A DNA stretch of 64,000 bases from Ensifer adhaerens (lineage in GTDB: Bacteria; Pseudomonadota; Alphaproteobacteria; Rhizobiales; Rhizobiaceae): the NCBI RefSeq assembly GCF_028993555.1, contig NZ_CP118610.1, forward strand, positions 1,798,001 through 1,862,000, in the 5' to 3' direction. Under the pieces are notes generated by a model. It saw only the letters and a program-made list of their open reading frames with translations. It did no database searches and had not been told where the DNA came from. This document shows, piece by piece, positions 51,230 through 60,294 of this stretch. The translations under genes were made by a program, and so were the position numbers. Numbering within the stretch: position 1 is the stretch's first letter; every line of letters begins with the position of its first letter.

Positions 51230-53073
51230 TCGAATTCATTGCTGAAAACCTGGCGCCGATCATGTTCGCGTCGCTGATCGTGTTCCTGCTCTTGGGATAC
51301 CCGGTCGCCTTCTCGCTCGCCGCAAACGGCCTGCTGTTCTTCATCATCGGCGTCGAACTCGCGCCTCTGTCGGATTCGATCAACCTCTCCTGGCCACTGC
51401 TCAATGCGCTGCCGGACCGGTTCTGGGGGGTGATGTCGAACGACACATTGCTTGCCATCCCCTTCTTTACCTTCATGGGAATCGTGCTCGAGAAATCGGG
51501 CATGGCCGAAGACCTGCTCGACACGATCGGCCAGCTCTTCGGCCCGATCCGCGGCGGTCTTGCCTATGCGGTCATCTTCGTCGGCGCGCTGCTTGCAGCC
51601 ACAACCGGCGTCGTTGCCGCCTCGGTCATCGCCATGGGCCTGATCTCGCTGCCGATCATGCTGCGCTACGGCTACGACCGTAAGGTCGCCTCGGGCGTGA
51701 TCGCCGCTTCGGGTACCCTCGCCCAGATCATCCCGCCGTCGCTCGTGCTCATCGTTCTTGCCGACCAGCTCGGCCGCTCGGTCGGCGACATGTATGCCGG
51801 CGCCCTGATCCCGGGCCTGGTGCTGACCGGCCTCTACATGGCCTACATCCTGCTGATGACCTTCGTCCGGCGCGACTCCATGCCGGCCCTGCCGCTCGAA
51901 GCGCGCACACTCGGCTCCGGTGTCACCTCGCTCGCTATCGCGCTCGCGGTCGCGGCCGGCATCGCCTATGCCGCCCATGTCTATCTCTACCCGACCCAGG
52001 GCGAAAACGCCGATATCCTCGGCGGCACTGTTGGCGTCGCCTTCATCTACATCGTCGCGCTGATCGACAAGGGCTTCAAGATCAATGCGATGTCGCGGCT
52101 TGCCCAGCAGGTCATCATCGTGCTGATCCCGCCCCTGGCGCTGATCTTCCTGGTGCTCGGCACCATCTTCCTCGGCATTGCAACGCCGACCGAAGGCGGC
52201 GCCATGGGTGCTGTCGGCGCGCTGATCATGGCGGCCGCCAAGGGCCGTCTCAACATGGACGTGGTGCGCGGCGCCTTGACAGCAACGACCCGGCTTTCGG
52301 CTTTCGTGCTGTTCATCCTCATCGGCGCACGCGTCTTCTCGCTCACCTTCTACGGCGTCAACGGCCACATCTGGGTCGAACATCTGCTGACGGCGATGCC
52401 GGGCGGTGAAACCGGCTTCCTCATTGCCGTCAACATGCTCGTCTTCTTCCTGGCCTTCTTCCTGGATTTCTTCGAGCTCGCCTTCATCATCGTGCCGCTC
52501 TTGGCACCCGCTGCCGACAAGCTCGGCATCGACCTCATCTGGTTCGGCGTACTGCTCGGCATCAACATGCAGACGAGCTTCATGCACCCGCCCTTCGGCT
52601 TCGCGCTCTTCTATCTGCGCTCGGTCGCGGCCAAGGTGCCCTATCTCGACAAGATCACCGGCAAGAACATCCAGCCGGTCACCACCGCCCAAATCTACTG
52701 GGGTGCCGTGCCCTTTGTCGGGATCCAGATCCTTATGGTGGCGCTGACGATCATGTTCCCGCAGATGGTCATGCACTACAAGGGAACGGGCACTGCCGTC
52801 GATCCGAACACGATCAAGATCGAAGTGCCGGGCTTCGCCCCCGGTGGTGGCCTGACGCTTCCGGACAATGGCGGCGGCCTCGGGCTTCCCGGCGGTCTCC
52901 AGCTTCCCGGCGGCAGCCCGCTCGACCAGAAGCCAGCCGATCAAGGTGGCGGCGCCCAGCCGCAAACGACACCGTCAAACGACCTCAGCCAGCCGCCTTC
53001 GTTCGGCGGCACGGGCGCCCAGCCGCAGACGGCACCTTCGAACGACCTTAGCCAGCCGCCTTCGTTCAAGTAA
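51226..53073 (+). CDS. TRAP transporter large permease (DctM type) with repetitive tail
   Basis: A 615-residue protein with about twelve membrane helices. SGTLAQIIPPSLVLIVLADQLGRSVGDMYAGALIPGL and GIATPTEGGAMGAVGALIMAA are DctM hallmarks. Helices extend to about residue 515. Residues about 535-615 form a Gly/Pro/Gln-rich tail with two copies of the motif GAQPQT[TA]PSNDLSQPPSF near the end, not part of the transporter fold. Coupled to dctQ. The binding-protein gene is separate, at 53762-54868. Confidence 0.93.
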   Translation: MIEFIAENLAPIMFASLIVFLLLGYPVAFSLAANGLLFFIIGVELAPLSDSINLSWPLLNALPDRFWGVMSNDTLLAIPFFTFMGIVLEKSGMAEDLLDTIGQLFGPIRGGLAYAVIFVGALLAATTGVVAASVIAMGLISLPIMLRYGYDRKVASGVIAASGTLAQIIPPSLVLIVLADQLGRSVGDMYAGALIPGLVLTGLYMAYILLMTFVRRDSMPALPLEARTLGSGVTSLAIALAVAAGIAYAAHVYLYPTQGENADILGGTVGVAFIYIVALIDKGFKINAMSRLAQQVIIVLIPPLALIFLVLGTIFLGIATPTEGGAMGAVGALIMAAAKGRLNMDVVRGALTATTRLSAFVLFILIGARVFSLTFYGVNGHIWVEHLLTAMPGGETGFLIAVNMLVFFLAFFLDFFELAFIIVPLLAPAADKLGIDLIWFGVLLGINMQTSFMHPPFGFALFYLRSVAAKVPYLDKITGKNIQPVTTAQIYWGAVPFVGIQILMVALTIMFPQMVMHYKGTGTAVDPNTIKIEVPGFAPGGGLTLPDNGGGLGLPGGLQLPGGSPLDQKPADQGGGAQPQTTPSNDLSQPPSFGGTGAQPQTAPSNDLSQPPSFK

Positions 53074-53095
53074 GGCGACCGGCAAACGGACAAAC

Positions 53096-53126
53096 AAAGG
53101 GCGGCTCATAGGCCGCCCTTTTCATT
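53096..53126 (+). terminator. Intrinsic terminator of the TRAP permease operon
   Basis: AAGGGCGGC/GCCGCCCTT stem, six-base loop, then TTCATTC, 23 bases after the dctM stop. Confidence 0.75.
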
Positions 53127-53160
53127 CAGGATACTCGTTCAATGGACCGCGGACGTGCGC

Positions 53161-53574
53161 TCAATCGAGCCGCTTCGCCGGATTGTCGCGATACCAGTCG
53201 ACGATCATGGGCATCATTTCCTCGAACGGCCCGCCGACATAGACGTTCAGCAAGCCCATGCGTGAGGAACTCTCGTTACGGAAATCATGCATCGTGCCAC
53301 GCGGGATGACGCAGAGCGAGCCCTTGGCCATCTGGTGCCACGTGTCACCGACCAGAATGCTCGCGGTTCCCTCGATGACATAGAAGATCTCGTCATTGTC
53401 GTCGTGCTTGTGAGCGCCCGGTCCTTCGTGCCGGGCATCGAGCCACCATTCCGAGATCGAAAATCGACCGAGGGTTTCCGGGCCGTCGGCTTTGAACACG
53501 GCCTGTATGGCGCCCATGTCGTACCGTCGCCCCTCATCGGGTCCGAGCACGACCGATTGGCCTTCGCTTGGCAT
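53161..53574 (-). CDS. Cupin-domain protein
   Basis: A 137-residue single-domain cupin. Motif 1 GAHKHDDNDEIFYVIEGTASILV has metal-binding His, His and Glu; motif 2 IPRGTMHDFRNES gives the last His. The fold binds a metal and often an organic acid or sugar. It lies between the TRAP permease operon and the binding-protein gene, on the minus strand, and may take part in the same catabolism, although this is only suggested by position. Confidence 0.85.
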   Translation of the reverse strand: MPSEGQSVVLGPDEGRRYDMGAIQAVFKADGPETLGRFSISEWWLDARHEGPGAHKHDDNDEIFYVIEGTASILVGDTWHQMAKGSLCVIPRGTMHDFRNESSSRMGLLNVYVGGPFEEMMPMIVDWYRDNPAKRLD

Positions 53575-53702
53575 CGCACCTTCTCCCGTTCATCAAGGGC
53601 CGCAACCATACCACGAAACATCGGCCGTGCCGCGCCTCGTGTTCCACCCGCATGGGTAGGAAACGCCGGGCCGTCGAAAGTCGGCGGCCGCCAACCGAAA
53701 CG

Positions 53703-53738
53703 AAAAAGCCGCCCGCAACAGACGTTGCGGGCGGCCCT
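53703..53738 (-). terminator. Intrinsic terminator of the TRAP binding-protein gene
   Basis: GCCGCCCGCAAC/GTTGCGGGCGGC stem with a four-base loop; on the minus strand it is followed by TTTTTCG. It lies just after the dctP stop. Confidence 0.88.
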
Positions 53739-53761
53739 TTGAAATCAGCAACGAGCTAGGC

Positions 53762-55144
<1,383 letters not shown>

Positions 55145-56173
55145 TTAGAGTTCGGCTGACTTGGCCCAGAGGTTGATGTCGGCCTCGCGCGCATAGAGAT
55201 CGATCTCGGCGAGTTCCTCTGCTGTAAATGTGTCGTTTTCCAGCGCTTTGACGCAATCGACGATCTGCTCGGAGCGGCTCGCGCCGATCAGCGCCGAAGT
55301 GATCCGGCCGTTGCGCAGCACCCAGGCAAGCGCCATCTGCGCCAGCGTCTGGCCGCGCTTTTCGGCAATGCCGTTCAGCTTGCGGATATTGTCGATGATC
55401 TCCGGGCGGATGAAGTCCTTCTTGAGGAAATGGTTCTGCGCCGCGCGGCTGTCGGACGGGATACCGCCGAGATACTTGGTCGTCAGCATGCCCTGGGCGA
55501 GCGGCGAGAAGACGATCGAGCCGATGCCGAGATCTTCGAGCGTGTGGATCAGGCCGTCGTCCTCGATCCAGCGGTTGAGCATCGAATAGCTCGGCTGGTG
55601 GATGAGGCAGGGCGTGCCGAGATCCTTCAGGATCGCGGCGGCTTCGCGGGTACGCTGCGAATTGTAGGAGGAGATGCCGACATAGAGCGCCCGGCCGGAT
55701 CGGACGATATGATCGAGCGCGCCGCAGGTTTCTTCGAGCGGCGTCTCCGGATCGAAGCGGTGCGAATAGAAGATGTCGACATAGTCGAGGCCCATGCGCT
55801 TCAGGCTCTGGTCGCAGGACGCAATCATGTACTTGCGGCTGCCCCATTCGCCATAGGGACCGGCCCACATATCATAGCCGGCCTTGGACGAGATGATCAG
55901 TTCGTCGCGAAGATGCGCGAAGTCGGTACGCATGATCTCGCCGAAGGCCGTCTCGGCCGAGCCCGGAGGCGGGCCGTAGTTGTTGGCGAGGTCGAAATGG
56001 GTGATGCCGAGGTCGAACGCGGTGCGGCACATGTCGACCTTGCGGTCGTGCGGCGTGTCGTTGCCGAAATTGTGCCAGAGCCCCAGCGAGATCGCCGGCA
56101 GCTTCAGGCCGGAGCGGCCGACGCGGTTATATTTCATGGTGTCGTAGCGGTTTTCCGCCGGTAGCCAGGTCAT
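55145..56173 (-). CDS. Aldo/keto reductase, YghZ type
   Basis: A 342-residue (alpha/beta)8 NADPH-dependent reductase. Catalytic tetrad: Asp and Tyr in DLANNYGPPPG, Lys in IISSKAGYDMW, His in YSHRFDP. The GTPCLIHQPSYSMLNRW and RNGRITSALIGASRSEQIVD blocks are typical of YghZ (L-glyceraldehyde 3-phosphate reductase) relatives. The start at 56173 gives MTWLPAENRYDTMKYNRVG, the family N-terminus. A perfect 11-bp inverted repeat lies about 60 bases upstream. Confidence 0.9.
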   Translation of the reverse strand: MTWLPAENRYDTMKYNRVGRSGLKLPAISLGLWHNFGNDTPHDRKVDMCRTAFDLGITHFDLANNYGPPPGSAETAFGEIMRTDFAHLRDELIISSKAGYDMWAGPYGEWGSRKYMIASCDQSLKRMGLDYVDIFYSHRFDPETPLEETCGALDHIVRSGRALYVGISSYNSQRTREAAAILKDLGTPCLIHQPSYSMLNRWIEDDGLIHTLEDLGIGSIVFSPLAQGMLTTKYLGGIPSDSRAAQNHFLKKDFIRPEIIDNIRKLNGIAEKRGQTLAQMALAWVLRNGRITSALIGASRSEQIVDCVKALENDTFTAEELAEIDLYAREADINLWAKSAEL

Positions 56174-56234
56174 CGCACAATCCTCCGCGATCGGTATCCG
56201 GATGGCGGTGGTTCCGCCCTCCAATAAACTCAAA

Positions 56235-56261
56235 GGTTTTCCGCAACATGTGCGGAAAACC
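56235..56261. promoter_or_regulatory. Perfect inverted repeat upstream of the aldo/keto reductase
   Basis: GGTTTTCCGCA-ACATG-TGCGGAAAACC, eleven-base arms and a five-base loop, no T-run. It may be a regulator site or an mRNA leader hairpin of the aldo/keto reductase gene. Confidence 0.45.
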
Positions 56262-56350
56262 CGTTGGGCAAAGCTCTACCCCATAAGCCGAAAACTCGGA
56301 ATCTGTAATCGGCATGTTGCGCACAGTTTCAAGGCGCTTTTCGCAATCGG

Positions 56351-57421
56351 TTAGAGCGTCGGTCTCAGCGCTGCCGGCACGAGCAGGCAATCATCGCGAA
56401 CCTCAAAATCCGTCTTCGGCCTCCGCCCGGTCAGGAGCGCCGGCTTCGTCAGGAGTTTCACAGCCAGCAAGAAAGGCAGCTTGCGCCCGTCTCCTTCGAT
56501 CCGCTGCTTTTCGCCAAGCATCATGTCGAGCAGCGCTGCGTTCGCTTCAGGCGAGCAGAGCCGGTCCGGCGCCAACTCACGGCGGACGAAGCTCTCGTCC
56601 TCCGATCGCTTGCCGATCATGGCGAGCAGCCGCACCTCGCTCGAGGCAGCCGGGTCGGCATCCCCGGCCGTGCGCCACCGCAGTCCGCCCGCTGCTTTAT
56701 CCATCGCGACATCAGGTTGCATCAGTTGCAGAATGAGAAGCGCGGTCGATGCATCGCATTCGGGCTGGCTCGCGACCCAAAGCAGGATGTCGTAGATTTC
56801 CGGATAGTCCCAATTCAGATCGGCCAGCAGGTGCCACATGTCCGGATCACGCGGCGCTGCAGTTTCCAGCCAATTGAGAATGCCGGCGATCTGCAGACGA
56901 TCGAATGTGCGTCCGTTTTGCTCCTTCGTGGTCACGCGCTCCGCAGCATGTTCAACCTTCGCTCCGGATCGTTCGCCGGCATCGGGATGTCCGGCCCTTG
57001 CGTGGACGCCTGATGTCACCGGCTGCTCCTGCGAGAGGCCACGGAGCTGCCGGAAAACCGTATGTTCCTTTGCACTCAGCCGTCGAAGGGCTTTGTCGAA
57101 TTGCCGGTCCGTCATGATGGTCGCCGCATGCGCCAGTTCCACGGCGCGCAATTCACGCGGGCTGAGGTCGGCGAGCGCTGGCGGCGCACCCCCACCCCTG
57201 TTTTCGGTGATTGCTTCGATAACTGTGAGCACGGCATAATCCGTTTGAGCACCCAACGTCACCGCCTGCGGATCTGCGATCAATCTGCGGCGAGCGGCGT
57301 CATATGCCTCCGTGAACCTGCCAAGCGCCGCGTTCGATTTTCGGCGGCTGACGTGGCGATAGATCAGCAACGCCACTGCCAGAACGACGACTGCACTCCA
57401 AAACAACGTCTCGATACGCAT
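56351..57421 (-). CDS. DUF4274-domain protein with N-terminal membrane anchor
   Basis: A 356-residue protein: one membrane helix (residues 5-22), a helical region that includes RRLSAKEHTVFRQLRGLSQEQ, a charged linker (about 130-170), and a DUF4274 domain (about 180-230; LADLNWDYPEIYDILLWVASQPECDASTALLILQ). The rest (ASSEVRLLAMIGKRS and onward) is helical. Its function is unknown. It is followed by about 160 non-coding bases before the sugar operon end. Confidence 0.72.
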   Translation of the reverse strand: MRIETLFWSAVVVLAVALLIYRHVSRRKSNAALGRFTEAYDAARRRLIADPQAVTLGAQTDYAVLTVIEAITENRGGGAPPALADLSPRELRAVELAHAATIMTDRQFDKALRRLSAKEHTVFRQLRGLSQEQPVTSGVHARAGHPDAGERSGAKVEHAAERVTTKEQNGRTFDRLQIAGILNWLETAAPRDPDMWHLLADLNWDYPEIYDILLWVASQPECDASTALLILQLMQPDVAMDKAAGGLRWRTAGDADPAASSEVRLLAMIGKRSEDESFVRRELAPDRLCSPEANAALLDMMLGEKQRIEGDGRKLPFLLAVKLLTKPALLTGRRPKTDFEVRDDCLLVPAALRPTL

Positions 57422-57539
57422 ATGCAGACCCCAGATTGCGCTGCACGATCTTTAGTGACCATGCCTTGCAATGGGATTAACCGCGCCCTTTCACGCGCGC
57501 CCTCCTGATTTGGGGGCCTGGCGCCACGCGCCTGCAACA

Positions 57540-57575
57540 CTAGGACGGGCGCTCAGTTTATGCTGAGCGCCCGCA
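57540..57575. other. Inverted repeat after the sugar-catabolism operon
   Basis: CGGGCGCTCAG-TTTATG-CTGAGCGCCCG, eleven-base arms, just beyond the stop of the dehydrogenase gene. No T-run on either side. A possible mRNA-stabilising or terminator-like stem for the leftward operon. Confidence 0.5.
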
Positions 57576-57582
57576 CCGGCCC

Positions 57583-58761
57583 TTACGAGGCTGCAGCACG
57601 CCTTTCGGTCGACACGTCATGCTCCGCGTCGCGCAGCAGCGCCCTCGCCTCATCGATGCCGAGGGCTGCCGGCTGGGTGCAGGTGGTGGAAAGCTCGATG
57701 AAGCGGCCCTCCTCGCCCGATTTCAGGATCGACACCATGACGTCGACACCGTGCAGCGCGCGATCGAGCGAGCAGCGGGCATCGCGGCCTTCGAGGATGG
57801 CGAGCGCCATGTCGGCAAGGCCGGCGGTGCGGTAGTTCGCCATCGGCCCCTGCGGATGCTCCTGGTTGGCGATACCGAAGGGGTGGTCCCAGGACTCCAG
57901 CGGCTGAATGTTCTTGTCGCGGCCGCTTGCCTCCACCTTGCCGCCGAAGAAGTTGGGATCGGGCACATAGAGCGAGCCTTCGGTCCCGTAGAGCTCCATA
58001 TTGGCGTGGCGGTGCGACCAGACATCCCAGCTTGCCGACAGCGTGATCGTCGCGCCGTTCTCAAATTCGAGCAGCGCGTGGATGTTGGTCGGGGTCTTGA
58101 CCGGGATCTCCTCGCCCTTGCGCGGTTCGCTGGTGATGGTGCGGGTCGGATTGGCCATGGAGGACAATGCGCCGACACGCTTTACCGGCCCGATCAGGTT
58201 GATCAGGTTGGCGATGTAGTAGGGACCGAGATCGAGGATCGGGCCGCCGCCAGGCAGGAAGAAGAAGTCCGGGTTCGGATGCCACATCTCCATGCCCGGG
58301 CTCATGACGTGGCAGGTGCCCGAGGTCACCCGACCGATCCTGCCGGCGTCGATGGTGCTGCGGGCAAGCTGGTGTGCGCCGCCGAGGAAGGTATCCGGCG
58401 CGCAACCGACGGAAAGGCCCTTGGCCTTGGCGATCGCCCTCAAGTCCTCGCCCTGCTCCAGTGAGAGCACCAGCGGCTTTTCGGAATAGACGTGCTTGCC
58501 GGCTTCGAGGATCGCCTTGGAGACCGGATAATGCGCGTCCGGGATGGTCAGGTTGACGACGATGTCGACATCCGGATTGGCAAGCAGTGCCTCGATGCTC
58601 TGGGCTTTTACGCCGTATTCGGCTGCCCGTGCCTCGGCCGCCGCCGGGTTGATGTCGGCGCAGGCGATAACCTTGATGCCCTTAAAGAGCGGGGCAAGCT
58701 TGAAGTAGGTGGTGGAGATGTTGCCGCATCCGATGATGCCGACGCCAAGTTCCTTGGTCAT
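57583..58761 (-). CDS. Gfo/Idh/MocA family oxidoreductase
   Basis: A 392-residue sugar dehydrogenase: N-terminal NAD(P) Rossmann GVGIIGCGNISTTYFKLAPLFKG (residue 6), the VVNLTIPDAHYPVSKAILEAGKHVYSEKPL strand with the EKP catalytic-lysine motif, and the C-terminal beta-sheet domain (GGPILDLGPYYIANLINLIG has the conserved Gly/Asp/Tyr). Substrates in the family are sugars, inositols or aminosugars. It is the last gene of the leftward sugar operon, after the epimerase. Confidence 0.9.
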   Translation of the reverse strand: MTKELGVGIIGCGNISTTYFKLAPLFKGIKVIACADINPAAAEARAAEYGVKAQSIEALLANPDVDIVVNLTIPDAHYPVSKAILEAGKHVYSEKPLVLSLEQGEDLRAIAKAKGLSVGCAPDTFLGGAHQLARSTIDAGRIGRVTSGTCHVMSPGMEMWHPNPDFFFLPGGGPILDLGPYYIANLINLIGPVKRVGALSSMANPTRTITSEPRKGEEIPVKTPTNIHALLEFENGATITLSASWDVWSHRHANMELYGTEGSLYVPDPNFFGGKVEASGRDKNIQPLESWDHPFGIANQEHPQGPMANYRTAGLADMALAILEGRDARCSLDRALHGVDVMVSILKSGEEGRFIELSTTCTQPAALGIDEARALLRDAEHDVSTERRAAAS

Positions 58762-58776
58762 GGATGAACCCGCTTC

Positions 58777-59538
58777 TCAATAGGATTGGATGGAGGCGAG
58801 CGAACGCTTGGCGAAGCGCTTGAAATCGCTCGGATTGTCGTGCTCGGCGATGAAGTAGCGAGCCTTGGTGGAAGACAGCGCCTGGAACAGGCCCTTCCAG
58901 TCGACGGTGCCCTCGCCGACGTCGGCCCAGCCGTCCTCGTCCTTCTTCTCGCCTGCCGGCGCGATGTCCTTCACGTGCACGGCGGTGATGCGGTCAGCGT
59001 ATTTCTTGATCCAGGCGATTGGATCGGCACCGCCGCGGATGATCCAGGCGATATCGGCCTCCCAGGAGAGATCCGGTCCGCCAGCAAAGATCAGGTCCTG
59101 TGGAATGCTGCCATCAGGCAGGGCGAAGAATTCGAAGTCGTGGTTGTGCCAGCCGAAGATCAGCCCGGCATCGCGATAGGTCTTGCCGGCCTTCTGCAGC
59201 CGTTCGCCGAAGGCACGCCAGCCGGCGGCATCCGTCGGGCGCTGGTCGGGCATCAGGTAAGGGCAATAGATCGCCTTGATGCCGAGCGCCTTGGCGATCT
59301 CGAGCACGCGGGCCGGATCGCTTTCGAGCATGTCCAGGCCGAAATGCGCCGTCGGCATGGCGAGACCATTCTCGTCGAGCCCTTCCTTGAAGCTCGCGAT
59401 CTCGGCGTCGCTGAGTGCTGCATAAAGCGCGCCATAACCTTCGACCTGGCTGTAGCCGGCCTCGCCAAGCGCTTCGAGCACATTGGCGAATGGCGGGAAG
59501 TTGCGGGCGCTATAAAGCTGGAAACTGACGTCCTTCAT
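58777..59538 (-). CDS. Sugar phosphate isomerase/epimerase (xylose isomerase-like TIM barrel)
   Basis: A 253-residue TIM-barrel protein of the AP-endonuclease-2/xylose isomerase-like family. KDVSFQLYSARNFPPFANVLEALGEAGY starts the barrel; the metal ligands include Glu in YSQVEGYGA, His and Asp in FGWHNHDFEF and DLSWEADIAWIIRGG, and His in ITAVHVKDIAPAG; the final YFIAEHDN is also conserved. Probably an isomerase or epimerase of a keto-sugar. GAGGAGGAAATTC precedes the ATG. Fifteen bases separate it from the dehydrogenase gene. Confidence 0.87.
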   Translation of the reverse strand: MKDVSFQLYSARNFPPFANVLEALGEAGYSQVEGYGALYAALSDAEIASFKEGLDENGLAMPTAHFGLDMLESDPARVLEIAKALGIKAIYCPYLMPDQRPTDAAGWRAFGERLQKAGKTYRDAGLIFGWHNHDFEFFALPDGSIPQDLIFAGGPDLSWEADIAWIIRGGADPIAWIKKYADRITAVHVKDIAPAGEKKDEDGWADVGEGTVDWKGLFQALSSTKARYFIAEHDNPSDFKRFAKRSLASIQSY

Positions 59539-59599
59539 GAATTTCCTCCTCGAAAGTTCACTTGTCCTGGGGGGTGTTGGGGTTGTCGGGGTCTTGGGA

Positions 59600-60289
59600 T
59601 CACTTCAGCCAGGTGTCGTAGTCCGACACCAGCAGGTGGGTGGGAGCTGCGTCCTCCTCGATCGCCGAGAAGCGACCGACAGGCTCGCGGAAGTAGTTGT
59701 CGGTGAGATCGTCGTTGACGGTCGAAACCTCGCCCATCAGCACGTCCGCGTCTTCAGCCCAGAAGGCGTGCCAGTTGCCGGGCAGAAGCGTGACGCTCTC
59801 GCCAGCCTTGAGTTTGAGCAAGGAACCGGCTTTGAGGGTTCTCAGCCGCGCATCGGTCGCGACCACCACGTCGCTCTCCTCGTCGACCGAACCGTCGGGC
59901 CTGGAATTGTACATCTGCAGCACCAGCGAACCGCCGCCGCGATTGATGATGTCCTCGGTCTTGAGGGCATGGCAATGCAGCGGATTGACCTGGTCCTTGG
60001 CGGTGATCATCAGCTTTTCGGCATAGACCATGCCGTGACCGGTCTTGAGGTTGGCGGCGTTGCCGTTGCGCAGCGTGAAAAGCACCAGTCCGAACTGGTC
60101 GAAGCGACCCTTGCCGTAGTCGGTGATGTCCCAGCCAAGCCGGGCATCGAAGATCGTCGGGCTGTCGGAGGCAATGTGGGACTTCAACTGCTCCGGCGAC
60201 CAGTAGGCAAAGGGCGGCAGCGTGAAGCCGAAGCTCTTCATGAAGCCATCGCTCTCGGCGATGATGTCGTTGACGTGGCTGCGTCTCAT
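59600..60289 (-). CDS. D-lyxose/D-mannose family ketol-isomerase (cupin-type)
   Basis: A 229-residue protein with a cupin-like core. TAKDQVNPLHCHALKTEDIINRGGG holds the metal His, His and Glu, and VTLLPGNWHAFWAE the last His, as in cupin-fold D-lyxose isomerases that also act on mannose. ATG 60289 lies five bases after the stop of the mannosidase gene. Together with the beta-mannosidase next to it, this suggests that mannose released from oligosaccharides is isomerised to fructose. Confidence 0.82.
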   Translation of the reverse strand: MRRSHVNDIIAESDGFMKSFGFTLPPFAYWSPEQLKSHIASDSPTIFDARLGWDITDYGKGRFDQFGLVLFTLRNGNAANLKTGHGMVYAEKLMITAKDQVNPLHCHALKTEDIINRGGGSLVLQMYNSRPDGSVDEESDVVVATDARLRTLKAGSLLKLKAGESVTLLPGNWHAFWAEDADVLMGEVSTVNDDLTDNYFREPVGRFSAIEEDAAPTHLLVSDYDTWLK

Positions 60290-60294
60290 GGCGG

